A stretch of DNA of 64,000 nt from Schizochytrium sp. CCTCC M209059. Its lineage: Eukaryota; Sar; Bigyra; Thraustochytrida; Thraustochytriidae. The DNA lies in NCBI GenBank assembly GCA_000818945.1, contig KN805378.1, forward strand, positions 700,488 through 764,487, read 5' to 3'. Shown one piece after another: positions 29,106 to 38,920 of the stretch (positions are counted from its first letter, which is position 1; every line of letters begins with the position of its first letter). Under the pieces are notes generated by a model that saw only the letters and a list, made by a program, of their open reading frames with translations, ran no database searches and was not told the origin of the DNA. Made by a program: the position numbers and the translations under genes.

Positions 29106-30248
29106 TCAACTACTACTGTCGTCAAGAGCGCAATCAACCACAAGATTGGCTAATGCCAATGAGGATGTGAGGCCTGGAGATTCGATGCCAAGGCAATGGA
29201 CAAGGCCTTTAGCACCATGCCGTCTTGGACCAAGAATAGTAAAGTCCTGCGGACCACTCACATCTAGCTTCGGGCGAACGCCAGAAAAATCTGGGGCCAG
29301 CGCGCCGTCGGGAAGACCTGGCCAATACTTTCGAATTGAAGCATAAAAGGAATCTCCCCTCGATGGGTCGACGGTGTAGTCGATTGCACTTGGGTCCTGG
29401 TCGTCGTCGAGCCATTGCACATCGGGCCCAAAGCGAGCCTGCCCCGAGATGTCGATGGTAATGTGCACGCCGAGGCCACCCGCCTCGGGAACTGGGTAAA
29501 TGAGCTTATCAAAGGGTGTCTTGCAACCTTCGAGTCGAAAATAGTTTCCTTTGGCAAAGCGCGCCCGAGGAATTGCCTTTGGTGGCGGGCTCGTCCGTGC
29601 GCTGGCCACGTCAACGGCGCCTAGACCAGCGCAGTTAATCACAACATCAAACTCAAAATCGCCGCTCTCCTTTGTTTGGACCAGAAAGCCTCCCTGGGTC
29701 TGCGATTCGATGCGATCAACTTGGGTTTGAAAAGCTACCATTGCGCCATTGGCCTCCGCATCACCCTGTAGGGCAAGCACGTATGCATGAATGTCTATGA
29801 CCCCAGTACGCGGGCTCAAGAGCGCTCCTGTACATTGCAGCTCAGGCTCGAGTTCGCTCGCCTCCTCGGCAGAAATCTTTCGTAGCGCGTCACCATGAGC
29901 CTCGTCGAGACCTGCTGCTTGCGCCTTTTGCAAAATTGAGTCCAGCGTCGAGAGCTCGTCCTCGCTGGTGGCTACAATGAGTTTTTGCCGCACACGGTAC
30001 GGCACGGCATGGGCGTCACAGAACTCGTAGAGGAGCCGACGACCCGCAACGCAGGCACGGGCTTTGAGAGACCCGTCCGGATAGTACATTCCGCCATGGA
30101 TGACGCCGCTGTTCCTTGCGCTGGTCTCGTTGGCCACCTGGGCGCCTTTTTCGAGCACGGTGACGTCAAGTCCTCTTTGGGCCAGCACGCGAGCGGTCGC
30201 GAGGCCCACGACACCTGCGCCGATCACGGCTGCGCTGCGTCTTTGCAT
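29106..30248 (-). CDS. L-2-hydroxyglutarate dehydrogenase-like FAD oxidoreductase
   Basis: 380 residues from ATG 30248. The start gives an immediate FAD Rossmann motif (AAVIGAGVVGLATARVLAQR ... VLEKG). Family signatures: SARNSGVIHGGMYYPDGSLKA, a substrate-side GGLGVHITIDISGQARFGPD, and a C-terminal GIESPGLTSSLALA. This is the DAO-superfamily branch with L2HGDH and bacterial LhgO, which oxidises L-2-hydroxyglutarate to 2-oxoglutarate, usually in mitochondria. The frame extends 90 codons upstream to an ATG at 30518, but that extension is encoded over a poly-T/A run and is not conserved-looking. If it is real it would be the only candidate targeting sequence. The stop faces the BEACH stop across 199 bp. 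Substrate assignment is by similarity. Confidence 0.87.
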   Translation of the reverse strand: MQRRSAAVIGAGVVGLATARVLAQRGLDVTVLEKGAQVANETSARNSGVIHGGMYYPDGSLKARACVAGRRLLYEFCDAHAVPYRVRQKLIVATSEDELSTLDSILQKAQAAGLDEAHGDALRKISAEEASELEPELQCTGALLSPRTGVIDIHAYVLALQGDAEANGAMVAFQTQVDRIESQTQGGFLVQTKESGDFEFDVVINCAGLGAVDVASARTSPPPKAIPRARFAKGNYFRLEGCKTPFDKLIYPVPEAGGLGVHITIDISGQARFGPDVQWLDDDQDPSAIDYTVDPSRGDSFYASIRKYWPGLPDGALAPDFSGVRPKLDVSGPQDFTILGPRRHGAKGLVHCLGIESPGLTSSLALANLVVDCALDDSSS

Positions 30249-31687
30249 TTTACGTTGGATACTTTCCTCTCGGCAGAGACCGACGGACGAACAAACGACT
30301 GAGCGGGCTTCTCCTTCTTCCTGCTTCCGCGTCTGCTGTTCTTCGCCCTTGCTTACCCCTTTTGCTGCGCGGAGCGGCGGGCGCTCTCGCTTCCCGTTTA
30401 CGATGCTTCGTGCTACTACGCTATCTTTGCGCGCAAGCGAATTCGGTCTATCTCGACCAAATAATCCTTTTTTTTTTTTTAATATCAGAAGGGGAAGCGT
30501 CCCCGCGAGCGCACACATTTAGTAAAACGGTACGCGGCAGCTGCGGGTGTGCGCCGGTTAGGTGTGGCGCGGAGTGCGGCTCTGTGACGCGGCTCTGCGA
30601 CCGACGCCGTCCATCGCTCGCGTGAGAGGACGCTGGGACGGACGTTTTCCGCGGCACGGTGCGGACGCCGCTCGGGAAATAAACGTGATGTTGTGCAAGG
30701 CAAGACAAGGCAAGGCAAGGCAAGACAAGGCAAGGCAAGGCAATGCGATGCGACGCGATGCGATGCGATGCGATGCGATGCGATGCGATGTGACGCGACA
30801 AAGCGAAGAAAATGACGCACAATAAGACCGAGAAAGAAACCCTGGAAGAATGCGCCGCGCGGAATTCTTGCGGTCCGGGCCGGCCAGCAGAGCCAGTCTT
30901 CCATCTTTTCTTGCGATGCTTTTGCAGGGAAAAGGAAAAAATGGAGATCACCTTGCCAGAATGATGATGCCAAGACTTTGCAAGGAATGACAAGGCAAGG
31001 GATAGGGCAAGGGATGGATGAAGCAACACGAGCAAGGCAAGGCGAAAAGAAATCCATTTTTTTTTCATTGGTGCTCGTTCGTTCGTGGCCTCCTTTTTTT
31101 TACACTGCTTCCTCCTGCTGTACCCTGGCGGCGTTCGCAAAGACCGCGATGCGGCTCGTTGGAAGCCTCGCGACGCGCCGCGGAATGAGAACGGGCTATG
31201 CTTGCCCAAACATGCAAGCGGTGCTAGTAGGAAAGAAATGGAAAGGAAATTGTCCGCCATAGGCATGATGGACTAGACTGGAATTTTGGTCACGTCCTGG
31301 ACGAGGCCAGTCCCGCTGGAGTGGAGTGGACTCAACGCCCGGATCCACCTTTTTGCGAGACTGAGACTAAGACTATGAGGAGAAGGAAGCAGGTACGACA
31401 AAGGCAGACTAGCAGAGCAAGGGAGCGGAGCAAGCAAGCAAGCACGCCAGCCTATCTGATATTCGAGCTGGACGAGCAAGCAGACATAGAACCGAGCAGC
31501 TCGCTCAGAATTGTTTGTGGCGAGTCTCGAGCAAGGCCGCTGCTCCTGGCTCGCTCGAGCGGGTCGTGGCTGGCCGGTAGGCATCGCTGCGCAGAACGAA
31601 AGCGCGCGCGCTCGTACGTGGCGAGAGCTGTGCCTGGGACCTCTGAGTTTGCGCTCGCAACGTAGACCGAACAAGAAAGCAAAAACA
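30249..31687. other. Divergent promoter region rich in pentanucleotide repeats
   Basis: 1.4 kb between the L2HGDH-like and RGS genes. It has two adjoining pentamer arrays (GGCAA type then GCGAT type, 30687-30800), more scattered CAAGG units near 30975-31045, a poly-T run at 30472-30482 and a GCAA run near 31430-31445. No coding sequence is convincing on either strand. Confidence 0.6.
30687..30800. repeat. Adjacent (GGCAA)n and (GCGAT)n arrays
   Basis: About 50 bp of GGCAA/GACAA units run directly into about 60 bp of GCGAT units. The switch looks like successive point mutation and expansion of one pentamer. Confidence 0.9.
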
Positions 31688-33436
31688 ATGGGATTTGACC
31701 TTCGCCTTACGGCCATGGCCTTTGTTGGTCTCTGGTCTCTTGTCCTGGGCGCCAGGAACTGCGCAACATCGAGTGAGAGCATGACCGACAAGGAGTCCGC
31801 GACGTTGTGTCAAAGCCTTCTTGAAGGCAGCGCGCAGAGTTTGTGCGTAGAAGATGCAGCTCCGTTCCTCGCCACGATCTATGACATGTGCATTACCGAG
31901 GTTCGTGAGAGCGCGTCTACTGATGACGATACAGATGAAGAGGAAGGTGCTTATGACGACGATGACGACGAGGAAGAGGAGGATGACGACGATGACTATG
32001 AAGATGATGAACCTTATTTAGAGCACGACGACGAAGAAGACGAGGATGATGACAATGATGACGATGATGACGATGGCGAGGATGATGACGAATTTGTTGC
32101 TCTGAGTGGCGGTTTCGAGGCGCAGTGTGAACTAGGAAGCGAAGGACCTTTTGTCTCGCGCAGTGTCGAGCTCTTGGGTGATAGTGACGAATATGTTGCT
32201 CGCTGGGTGCTCAACTCCAAGGTTGTTGATGTTACGCAAAAGGTCACCGCGCAATTCCGCTTCAGCAGCCAGGAGGACACCGAAATCAAAGTGTCTTCCG
32301 GATCCTACAGCGAACTTGAGCTGGCGCTGCCAGCTTCTGTGGATAACGGAACCTATTGCATGTCGGAAGCCGTCGACGTAACTCCCGTCAAGACGACGGG
32401 AAGCGACGGGGCAACAGTGTATGTGATTGAAGCTCGTGGTCACAGCTTTTCGGACTCGGAAGCGATGCTTGAGGGTCTCGTTCTCGCCTTTGAGTCTGTC
32501 TCTGGAACCAGCAACGCTGCATCAGAAGACGCCCAGAACTACGCTTGCGTCGAGGGCCGCAAGGCTTTCGCGGAATGCGATCCTTCCGATAGCTCAAGTG
32601 ACGACTGTGCGTGTCTGGACAACAACGGTGAAGTTCGCGAGCTTTACAACGAAATGGACCTCAACACGATTATCCCGCTCTGCGTTTTGGGATTCTCTGT
32701 GGCTTTGTTCGCCGGCATCATTTACAAGTTCCGCTCGTCTGTCACGGTCAAGCACCGCGAGTCGTGCTGGCGACGAACCTGCCGTCGCACGGAGGACGGT
32801 TCCTCGAATGGCGGCCCGCGTAAGGTGCATGGTGCCAGAGGCAAGGCGCTTCATATCGATTGTCCCGAGCAAGGTGACGAGACGCATCACGTGCAATTGT
32901 CGGACATTCTTGCAGACACGACGGAGCGCAAGTATTTCTCAGCCTACCTTGAGCGCAAGGGCACGGTTGAGCCCATGCTTCTCTTTGAGTCCATCGAGCA
33001 CTTTGAGATGTGCGAAGACCGCCTTTGGAGGCAGCGCGAGGCTCGCAACATGATTGCACGCTTTATCGCCCCGCACGCGCCATACAGCGTTGAGCTCAGA
33101 CAATCGACGCGCACTGCGCTCTGCAATGCAAAAAGAGCGCCGAAAGCGCTCTTTGAAGTTGCCAAGGCAGAAGTGTACGCGAACATGCAGATTTATTTCC
33201 TCGAGGACTTTTTGGCTACGCGAAACAGCGGGTCCTACACCCCTCGTCGCCAGTCGCCTCGATCTCACGACAGCTTTGACATTACTACCTCAGACTCTGT
33301 GCCTGCTGTTGTTGTTGATGTCGATTTTGTGGGTGTTGGCGCCGAACCCCTTACCGGGAACAGGTCTGGTGGCGAAGGCGGCGGCGACGACGATGCCGAG
33401 ACAGATTCGCGAACACAGCAACTTGGAGTCGTCTAG
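31688..33436 (+). CDS. Single-pass membrane protein with cytoplasmic RGS domain and acidic ectodomain
   Basis: 582 residues from ATG 31688, chosen because it starts a signal peptide (hydrophobic LTAMAFVGLWSLVLGA). Residues about 76-136 are an extreme Asp/Glu tract. A Cys-containing extracellular region follows (about 140-320), then one transmembrane helix at about 327-347 (TIIPLCVLGFSVALFAGIIY), a basic juxtamembrane stretch, and an RGS domain at about 400-512 (VQLSDILADTTERKYFSAYL, LLFESIEHFE, MIARFIAPHAPYSVEL, FEVAKAEVYANMQIYFLEDF). RGS domains speed GTP hydrolysis by G-alpha. The usual plant/fungal membrane RGS proteins carry seven helices; one helix with an acidic ectodomain is unusual. 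The acidic stretch could bind calcium, but that is speculation. The frame upstream of the ATG lacks a Met. AATAAA at 33495 marks the 3' end. Confidence 0.88.
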   Translation: MGFDLRLTAMAFVGLWSLVLGARNCATSSESMTDKESATLCQSLLEGSAQSLCVEDAAPFLATIYDMCITEVRESASTDDDTDEEEGAYDDDDDEEEEDDDDDYEDDEPYLEHDDEEDEDDDNDDDDDDGEDDDEFVALSGGFEAQCELGSEGPFVSRSVELLGDSDEYVARWVLNSKVVDVTQKVTAQFRFSSQEDTEIKVSSGSYSELELALPASVDNGTYCMSEAVDVTPVKTTGSDGATVYVIEARGHSFSDSEAMLEGLVLAFESVSGTSNAASEDAQNYACVEGRKAFAECDPSDSSSDDCACLDNNGEVRELYNEMDLNTIIPLCVLGFSVALFAGIIYKFRSSVTVKHRESCWRRTCRRTEDGSSNGGPRKVHGARGKALHIDCPEQGDETHHVQLSDILADTTERKYFSAYLERKGTVEPMLLFESIEHFEMCEDRLWRQREARNMIARFIAPHAPYSVELRQSTRTALCNAKRAPKALFEVAKAEVYANMQIYFLEDFLATRNSGSYTPRRQSPRSHDSFDITTSDSVPAVVVDVDFVGVGAEPLTGNRSGGEGGGDDDAETDSRTQQLGVV

Positions 33437-33494
33437 AGATCTTGCATGCTTGCCGATCGCTTTTTAAGAAGGCTGCACAAAGTGTCAAGCCGTC

Positions 33495-33500
33495 AATAAA
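33495..33500 (+). promoter_or_regulatory. AATAAA polyadenylation signal of the RGS gene
   Basis: Canonical hexamer 58 bp after the RGS stop, in an 88-bp gap to the convergent gene, so 3' UTRs of the two genes must nearly touch or overlap. Confidence 0.6.
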
Positions 33501-33524
33501 TACATACCTATTTTGTACCAACTA

Positions 33525-35282
33525 TTATTCACGTTGAGACATTGCAGCTAGTGCCAAATTATTCGCATCTTCGAGAAGAGCCAAGTGCATTCCTTGTTGT
33601 GCAACGCTACGTGTGGGAGGCGGCGGTGGTCGGAAAGGGGCATCCTCAATAACGAGCGCATTGCCCTGCACAGCGTCGGCGTTCTTGTGCGGATGCTGAC
33701 ACTGCTGATGAGAATGCTCACAAGCCTCATTGTGCGGAGCGCTCGTGTTACTTGTGTCCATTGCAGAAACTGTATAGAGTTCCGATTGCGCCTGCGTAAT
33801 GCTGCGCGCCAAGTTCTTACAGGCCGCGACAGCTCGTGTGCAAAGGTCTGAATCGGCGAAATAATGGCGCGCAGCGAGCAGTCGTGTCAACACCAAAAAG
33901 GATATGACAAGATCTGCGTGCATCTCCAAATCACCCGCGGACCCACTTGCAAAAGCCTCGAGTTGCGAAACCGAAAAATCTACCACTGTCTCGCACAGGT
34001 CTTTATCCCAGGTTGATGCCACATGGCGACGCACGTGGTCAATTGCCAGCGCCTTGGGCGGCACGAAGAAGCAGCGCTCGTACACGCTGCGGAGAAGTGC
34101 AAGTCCTCCGGACGACCCGGGAACCGCTGGACCGCAGACAAGGTCAAAGGCACGAATCAGACACTTGACGGCATCGGCACGACGTTCTGCGACAGGATGC
34201 GAAGAAGCATAATTTGCCAAGGCGACAGCTAAATTGGCAAGAGCCTTTTCGTGAATTCCATCGCTACGTATGTCTGCAAGGCATCCTTTCTCGCCCATGC
34301 TCAAGCCCCACTTTGCGAGTTGAACACCACGCTCAGCTATAAACTGCGAAGCACGAATACCTAGAAAATGGTGGGCAAAGGGTTCAATGAGCCGAATTCT
34401 CTCAGCAAGTGTCCACACTGCCGGAACCCAAGTCTCTTGCTCTGAGACGGTGATCACGAGCGCGACGCAAGCGAGGCCACGTTCATCCCAGCGAGAAAAA
34501 TCTATGCCTTCATCACCATTATAGGTATCGTGCTCGTCGTCCTGCGGAGGTTTGGTCTGTTGCTCTGTGAGGATGCGATGAAGATCTCCTAAGGTAGCTG
34601 CAATTCCCGACTGGTAAAGCAGATCTAGCACTGTGCGAGCTGGGTCAGAATGGAAGAAGTCGTTTCCTGGAGGTGCATCCGCGCATGATCCAAGCGCGCG
34701 TACTGCGACTACGCAGGTGCAGTGCTGCATTTCCTCTCGTCTAAAAAAGTGCGCTAGAGACTCGACGAGGGTGCTGAAAGCGAGCACGCGCTCGTCAAAG
34801 AGGGAAGACGCTGGGAAACACCGCTCAAAAACCCATAATGAATCTGTGAGTAGTTTTTTCGTTCGTTTCGCTGAAGCTCCGGGATCTACTCTAGCGCATG
34901 CTTTGGTTAGGACGCGCTGCAGGCGCGCTTTGGCTTGAGGTAAACTGGGCCTTCCGCGACCTACGTTTGCAGTTGCCATCATGACCACTTCTCGCGGAGG
35001 TCCACGCTCCTCGATGCATCGCACGATATCCTCGGCAGTTTGCGCGCGAGATTTTGATTCACTCGCTGTTGCGTCAAGAACGTTGCCGAGGCAGTCCCAA
35101 AGTGCGTCGGGCAGATCAACGCAGGAGGCGGTGATCTCTACGTTCGCGTCTGTTACCATCTCATCCAAAGCTTCATTTGCTTCGTCGTTTAAAGCAACCA
35201 AGAGTGCATTCAAGGCTCCGTCATCGATCTCGTTCGTCGCGTCGTCGCCTTTGAGGTTTTCGACCTTTCCAGACTCCTCCAT
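33525..35282 (-). CDS. Helical-repeat protein of unknown function
   Basis: 585 residues from ATG 35282. The protein is mostly amphipathic helices (for example LWVFERCFPASSLFDERVLA, KALANLAVALANYASSHPV), which suggests an ARM/HEAT-type solenoid. N terminus is acidic; the C-terminal 80 residues are His/Gln/Pro-rich and probably disordered. No family is recognised with confidence; a distant relation to glomulin/ALF4-like solenoids crossed my mind but no diagnostic motif supports it. It is divergent from the tepsin-like gene over a 693-bp shared promoter region. Confidence 0.75.
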   Translation of the reverse strand: MEESGKVENLKGDDATNEIDDGALNALLVALNDEANEALDEMVTDANVEITASCVDLPDALWDCLGNVLDATASESKSRAQTAEDIVRCIEERGPPREVVMMATANVGRGRPSLPQAKARLQRVLTKACARVDPGASAKRTKKLLTDSLWVFERCFPASSLFDERVLAFSTLVESLAHFFRREEMQHCTCVVAVRALGSCADAPPGNDFFHSDPARTVLDLLYQSGIAATLGDLHRILTEQQTKPPQDDEHDTYNGDEGIDFSRWDERGLACVALVITVSEQETWVPAVWTLAERIRLIEPFAHHFLGIRASQFIAERGVQLAKWGLSMGEKGCLADIRSDGIHEKALANLAVALANYASSHPVAERRADAVKCLIRAFDLVCGPAVPGSSGGLALLRSVYERCFFVPPKALAIDHVRRHVASTWDKDLCETVVDFSVSQLEAFASGSAGDLEMHADLVISFLVLTRLLAARHYFADSDLCTRAVAACKNLARSITQAQSELYTVSAMDTSNTSAPHNEACEHSHQQCQHPHKNADAVQGNALVIEDAPFRPPPPPTRSVAQQGMHLALLEDANNLALAAMSQRE

Positions 35283-35975
35283 CGGCTCGCCCCTCGGTCT
35301 ATCAAACTATAGAAAAGCCAAACTCTTCGGGGCCGATCTTCGCGAGATGCCGTCAAGTCAATCTATCCGCGCGTATCCTCGCTCGCTCGCTCGGTCGTGA
35401 TGCGATGCGATGCGATGCGATCGACTTTAGCCAACTTTTGCGTGGTCGAACTTGATCTAGGCCTAGGCCTAGGTCTAGTGATCTCGCTCTGCGCACTCAC
35501 CAGTCGCGGCAAAAGTGCAGCATAGGCCTTGCGGGGCCCTTGCAGCGGCGTATAACCCACTTGCGAGCGGCGCAATAGACGACTTGCGCGCTTGGCGTTG
35601 GATCCGAGGCGGAGAGACCCAGGCAAGCAGGCAAGCGAGCACAGCGAAGCCGGAGAGCAAAACCCGCCGAGCAAGGTCCCGCGGCCTCTCCGACGCCCTC
35701 GCACGCGCGCACCGCCGCCGCGCCCGCGGGCTCGTAGCGCCGCGCCGCGCCGGAGAACGCGGCCTCTGCCCGCGCCGCCCGCGACGGCCTGCCTGTCCGT
35801 CGGAGATCGCGCGGGCCAGCGAGGCCGAGGACGAAGACGACGGCCACGGCGACGACGCGCAGGGAGACGCAGCAGCAGCAGCAGCAGCAGCAGCCGGCTG
35901 CGAGGAGGAGCAGAGCCGGAGTAGGCGCGGCAGGAGCTCGCGCAGCAGGAGCTGGGGGAGAAAAGGCCCGCGAAG
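35283..35975. promoter_or_regulatory. Shared divergent promoter region
   Basis: 693 bp between divergent starts. It holds a GCGAT run (35398-35421), a CTAGGCCTAGG-type palindromic array (35457-35478), one CCCACTTGCG box (35556-35565), and a very GC-rich leader for the downstream gene. Nothing here looks coding. Confidence 0.55.
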
Positions 35976-38543
35976 ATGAACCGCACGACGCTGGCCAAGG
36001 CGACCTCAACAGAGGATTCGCCGACGCCGGGATACCTGTACGGGGAGGTGGCCAAGATGACCTTTGAAGGCCCCGACGTGACGAACAAGGTGTGCAAGTA
36101 TCTGGTGGACCGGCTGAAACGCAAGGAACCCGTGGTCAAGCACAAGGTGCTGCTCATCATCAAGCACGTGTGTCGACGCGGCGACGGCTCGTTCCGCAGA
36201 GCGATTCAGGCTGGACCGAATATCGGCGAGGTCAAGGCGTGCTTGCAATTCACCGGACCGGCAGACCCGCTCAAGGGCGATCAACCGTACCGAGCGGTGC
36301 GCGAGGCGGCCAAGGACGCTTTAGAAGCAATCTTTGACAACTCGACCGAAATTACCTCCAGCAACAGCGCGCTCGCCCGCCGGATTCAAGGTTATGGCGC
36401 AAGTTCGGCACCAAGCGGCGGCGGATCATCGGATCCTTCCTCGCATTACGACGTGGCCGCGCGTAGCAATGGTGTCCCGGCCGCCAGATACTCGAACGGA
36501 GGTAGTACGGCGGGCGGTAGCGGTGGCTATGGCGGCATGGTAAACATGACGTCGTCGGGGCCGCAGTACCAGGGCATCGGAAATCCCAATTTTAAGGATC
36601 CGCGCAACCAGCCAAAAGGCTTCATGGACCGTGTCAAGGACCGCATCGAAGAATACTCGGACAAGGCTTCCAAGTCGGGTGCCGCGGCCGGAATCCAGCA
36701 GTGGCTTGGTTCTGACAAGCGAGGTACTCCTCCGCGCCATGACTCAGGATCGTATGCCGGTCCTTCGGGAGGTGGCGGCGCTGGCGGCTACACTGGGTCG
36801 TACACGGGTCCTAGTAGTGGCGGGTTCGCCGGATCGGGGCAGACGGCTTCCTCGTTTGGGGCAGCAGGACACGCAGGGCCTTGGGGAGGCAACAGCATGT
36901 CGAGCGGTCATACAAACTTGCCGAGCCAACAACGCGCAGACAATTCCAGCGGGGCTGCCTCTGGCACCGTTTCGGATGGTCGTTACGAGCGGAGTCTTGT
37001 GGACGGTCTGTGTGGACGTGGCGGCGTGCGACCTGTGCCATCGAGGGAAAAATTGAGCGCCTTCCTTACGGCCTGCAAAACACTTGACGCGCAAGTGGTA
37101 ATGCCAATTCTTTACGAAAAACTAGCGTCTGCCGAGTGGAAGGTGCAACACAAGGCGCTCTGCGTCTGCGAGGCTCTGGTGCAGGCCGAAGATCTAGAGG
37201 CGTTTGTAGATTATTTGGACGAACACGCCGAGATTCTGGAGGACCTGCGGCGGTCCACGCAAGCGAATGTGCGCACCCGCACGCAGAGCGTATGGAAGCT
37301 CTTGTATGGCGACGAAGCCGGCGAGGATGTTCCTGCGCCTGCGTCCTCTTCCACCAGCGCGGCGGCCCCTGCCCAAATGAATGGACACGATGACCTTCTT
37401 GATTTTGGCGATGCAGCCGCTGCAGTTGCGAGTTCTACGGAAACCGTTGGATACACGCCTGCGGCCGCGCCGGAGTCCATGCCCGCGCCCGCGCCTGCGT
37501 CGACTACAACAGCTACCTCTGCGAATGGGAATGGAATGTCCAATGGAAGTGGTAGTCTATTTGGCAGTCTTCAGGTAAAGTCTGCATCTCAAGCGCCCTC
37601 GACAGCTCGGAATGAGGTGTCAGCGAGCGAGGACAACAATGACGATCTTTTGCTCTATGGCGAGACGGAGCAGAACACCTCACAGACTGGCGGAGACGAA
37701 GCACCTGCACCAAGAGCACCAGCATCAGCAGCTGGATCGACAGACCTTGACTCTTTGTTGGGCGGCGATTTCAGCGGGGCTGGCAATGATTCTCAACGTG
37801 TTCACGACGGAGCAGCAAAGGCCAAGAGTCTGGCGAGCCAGCTTGAAGCGCTCTCCATGGCATCCGGCAGCAGCAGCAGCAGCAGCAACAACAACAATAA
37901 TCATGGCAAAAGTGAAACCTCGCAGTCTCAAGCCGGAGACAAGATGGGTTTTTCCTTCATTCAGGGTGGCAGCGGGCCGGGCACCTCCTATGCACAGACG
38001 AGCAGCAGCAGTGGCAGCACTCTCAAGCCGACGACCTCGTCGGGATCGCAGGCTCAGAGCAGCCCGTTCGATGATCTGATGGCTCCCTCGCAATCTGCGC
38101 AAGCGGGCCAGGCAGGATCCGGCATTCAAGGCATGCCCGGAATGCAGGGCAACTTGCCGCAGACAGGAGGACTCACGCCACAGCAGCTTCAGTTCCAGCA
38201 ATTCCAGCAGTTCCAGCAGTTGATGCAAATGCAGCAGCAGATTGGCATGGCGCCCTCTCCGCAACAGCAGCAGCAACTCATGGCGATGCTGCAGCAAGGT
38301 CAGATGCAGCAAATGCCGATGCAACATCAGGGGGCTATGCCTTCCCAGCAAATGCAACACATGGCGCAAAGCATGTCGGGAATGCCGACTGGTGGTCATG
38401 GGCTGCCCGGTAGTGGTGGTGGTGCCGGTATGCCTTCTTCGATGACCCGAAGTGTATCGGCAGCCTCGTCTTCTTCGCAGCAAAGCAAGCCTCAGCCCGA
38501 CAAGTTTGATTTTGTCTCTTCGACAATGGCAGAAATGAAGTAA
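35976..38543 (+). CDS. Tepsin/MTV1-like ENTH-VHS accessory protein of AP-4
   Basis: 855 residues from ATG 35976. The ENTH domain is at about residues 1-125 (GYLYGEVAKMTFE, VCKYLVDRLKRKEPVVKHK, LLIIKHVCRRG, PYRAVREAAKDALEAIFD). A second VHS-like helical domain lies at about 341-446 (SREKLSAFLTACKTL, WKVQHKALCVCEALVQAEDL). ENTH followed by a VHS-like domain is the tepsin/MTV1 layout, not epsin. The linker and C terminus are Gly, Ser and Gln/Met-rich. Two short motifs resemble tepsin's AP-4 ear ligands: SLFGSLQV (527-534, beta4-type) and GFSFIQ (658-663, epsilon-type). Expected role: trans-Golgi AP-4 vesicles. No intron. AATAAA occurs 180 bp after the stop. Confidence 0.85.
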   Translation: MNRTTLAKATSTEDSPTPGYLYGEVAKMTFEGPDVTNKVCKYLVDRLKRKEPVVKHKVLLIIKHVCRRGDGSFRRAIQAGPNIGEVKACLQFTGPADPLKGDQPYRAVREAAKDALEAIFDNSTEITSSNSALARRIQGYGASSAPSGGGSSDPSSHYDVAARSNGVPAARYSNGGSTAGGSGGYGGMVNMTSSGPQYQGIGNPNFKDPRNQPKGFMDRVKDRIEEYSDKASKSGAAAGIQQWLGSDKRGTPPRHDSGSYAGPSGGGGAGGYTGSYTGPSSGGFAGSGQTASSFGAAGHAGPWGGNSMSSGHTNLPSQQRADNSSGAASGTVSDGRYERSLVDGLCGRGGVRPVPSREKLSAFLTACKTLDAQVVMPILYEKLASAEWKVQHKALCVCEALVQAEDLEAFVDYLDEHAEILEDLRRSTQANVRTRTQSVWKLLYGDEAGEDVPAPASSSTSAAAPAQMNGHDDLLDFGDAAAAVASSTETVGYTPAAAPESMPAPAPASTTTATSANGNGMSNGSGSLFGSLQVKSASQAPSTARNEVSASEDNNDDLLLYGETEQNTSQTGGDEAPAPRAPASAAGSTDLDSLLGGDFSGAGNDSQRVHDGAAKAKSLASQLEALSMASGSSSSSSNNNNNHGKSETSQSQAGDKMGFSFIQGGSGPGTSYAQTSSSSGSTLKPTTSSGSQAQSSPFDDLMAPSQSAQAGQAGSGIQGMPGMQGNLPQTGGLTPQQLQFQQFQQFQQLMQMQQQIGMAPSPQQQQQLMAMLQQGQMQQMPMQHQGAMPSQQMQHMAQSMSGMPTGGHGLPGSGGGAGMPSSMTRSVSAASSSSQQSKPQPDKFDFVSSTMAEMK

Positions 38544-38622
38544 AGATCATCTGTGCTATTTTTTTTATTACATGCATTCCAACCCCGGCGCATGTAGGGC
38601 TTGACGACGACTTTGTGTGAAA

Positions 38623-38920
38623 GGCTACCAAGTGCACGGTTTCAGGTTGTATGGGGTTTTCGATGCGCCTGCGTAGCAAGTCCATTATCATGCACATGTG
38701 CACAAGAGCTCGATTTCAACGATAATAAATGGTCCACTACGTCTTCGAATGAATGGAATATGGCTGGCTGGCTGGCGGGCTGGCTGCCAAGTGCACGATT
38801 CGAGTCATATAGCGTCATTCAATGCGCCCGCCTGGCAAATGATTCTTTGTCCACCTACATGCTACATGCGCACACGAGCTGCAGACACATAGAGTCAAGA
38901 ATAAGAAATGGTTCACTACG
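38623..38920. repeat. Imperfect direct duplication in the tepsin 3' flank
   Basis: Copy A (38623-38741) and copy B (38783-38920) start with CTACCAAGTGCACG / CTGCCAAGTGCACG and end with AAATGGTCCACTAC / AAATGGTTCACTAC, with shared blocks between (ATGCGCC, AGCAAGT/GCAAAT, CATG, ACAAGAGCT/ACACGAGCT). AATAAA (38724) lies in copy A and AATAAG in the equivalent place of copy B, so a polyadenylation region may have been duplicated. Confidence 0.65.
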
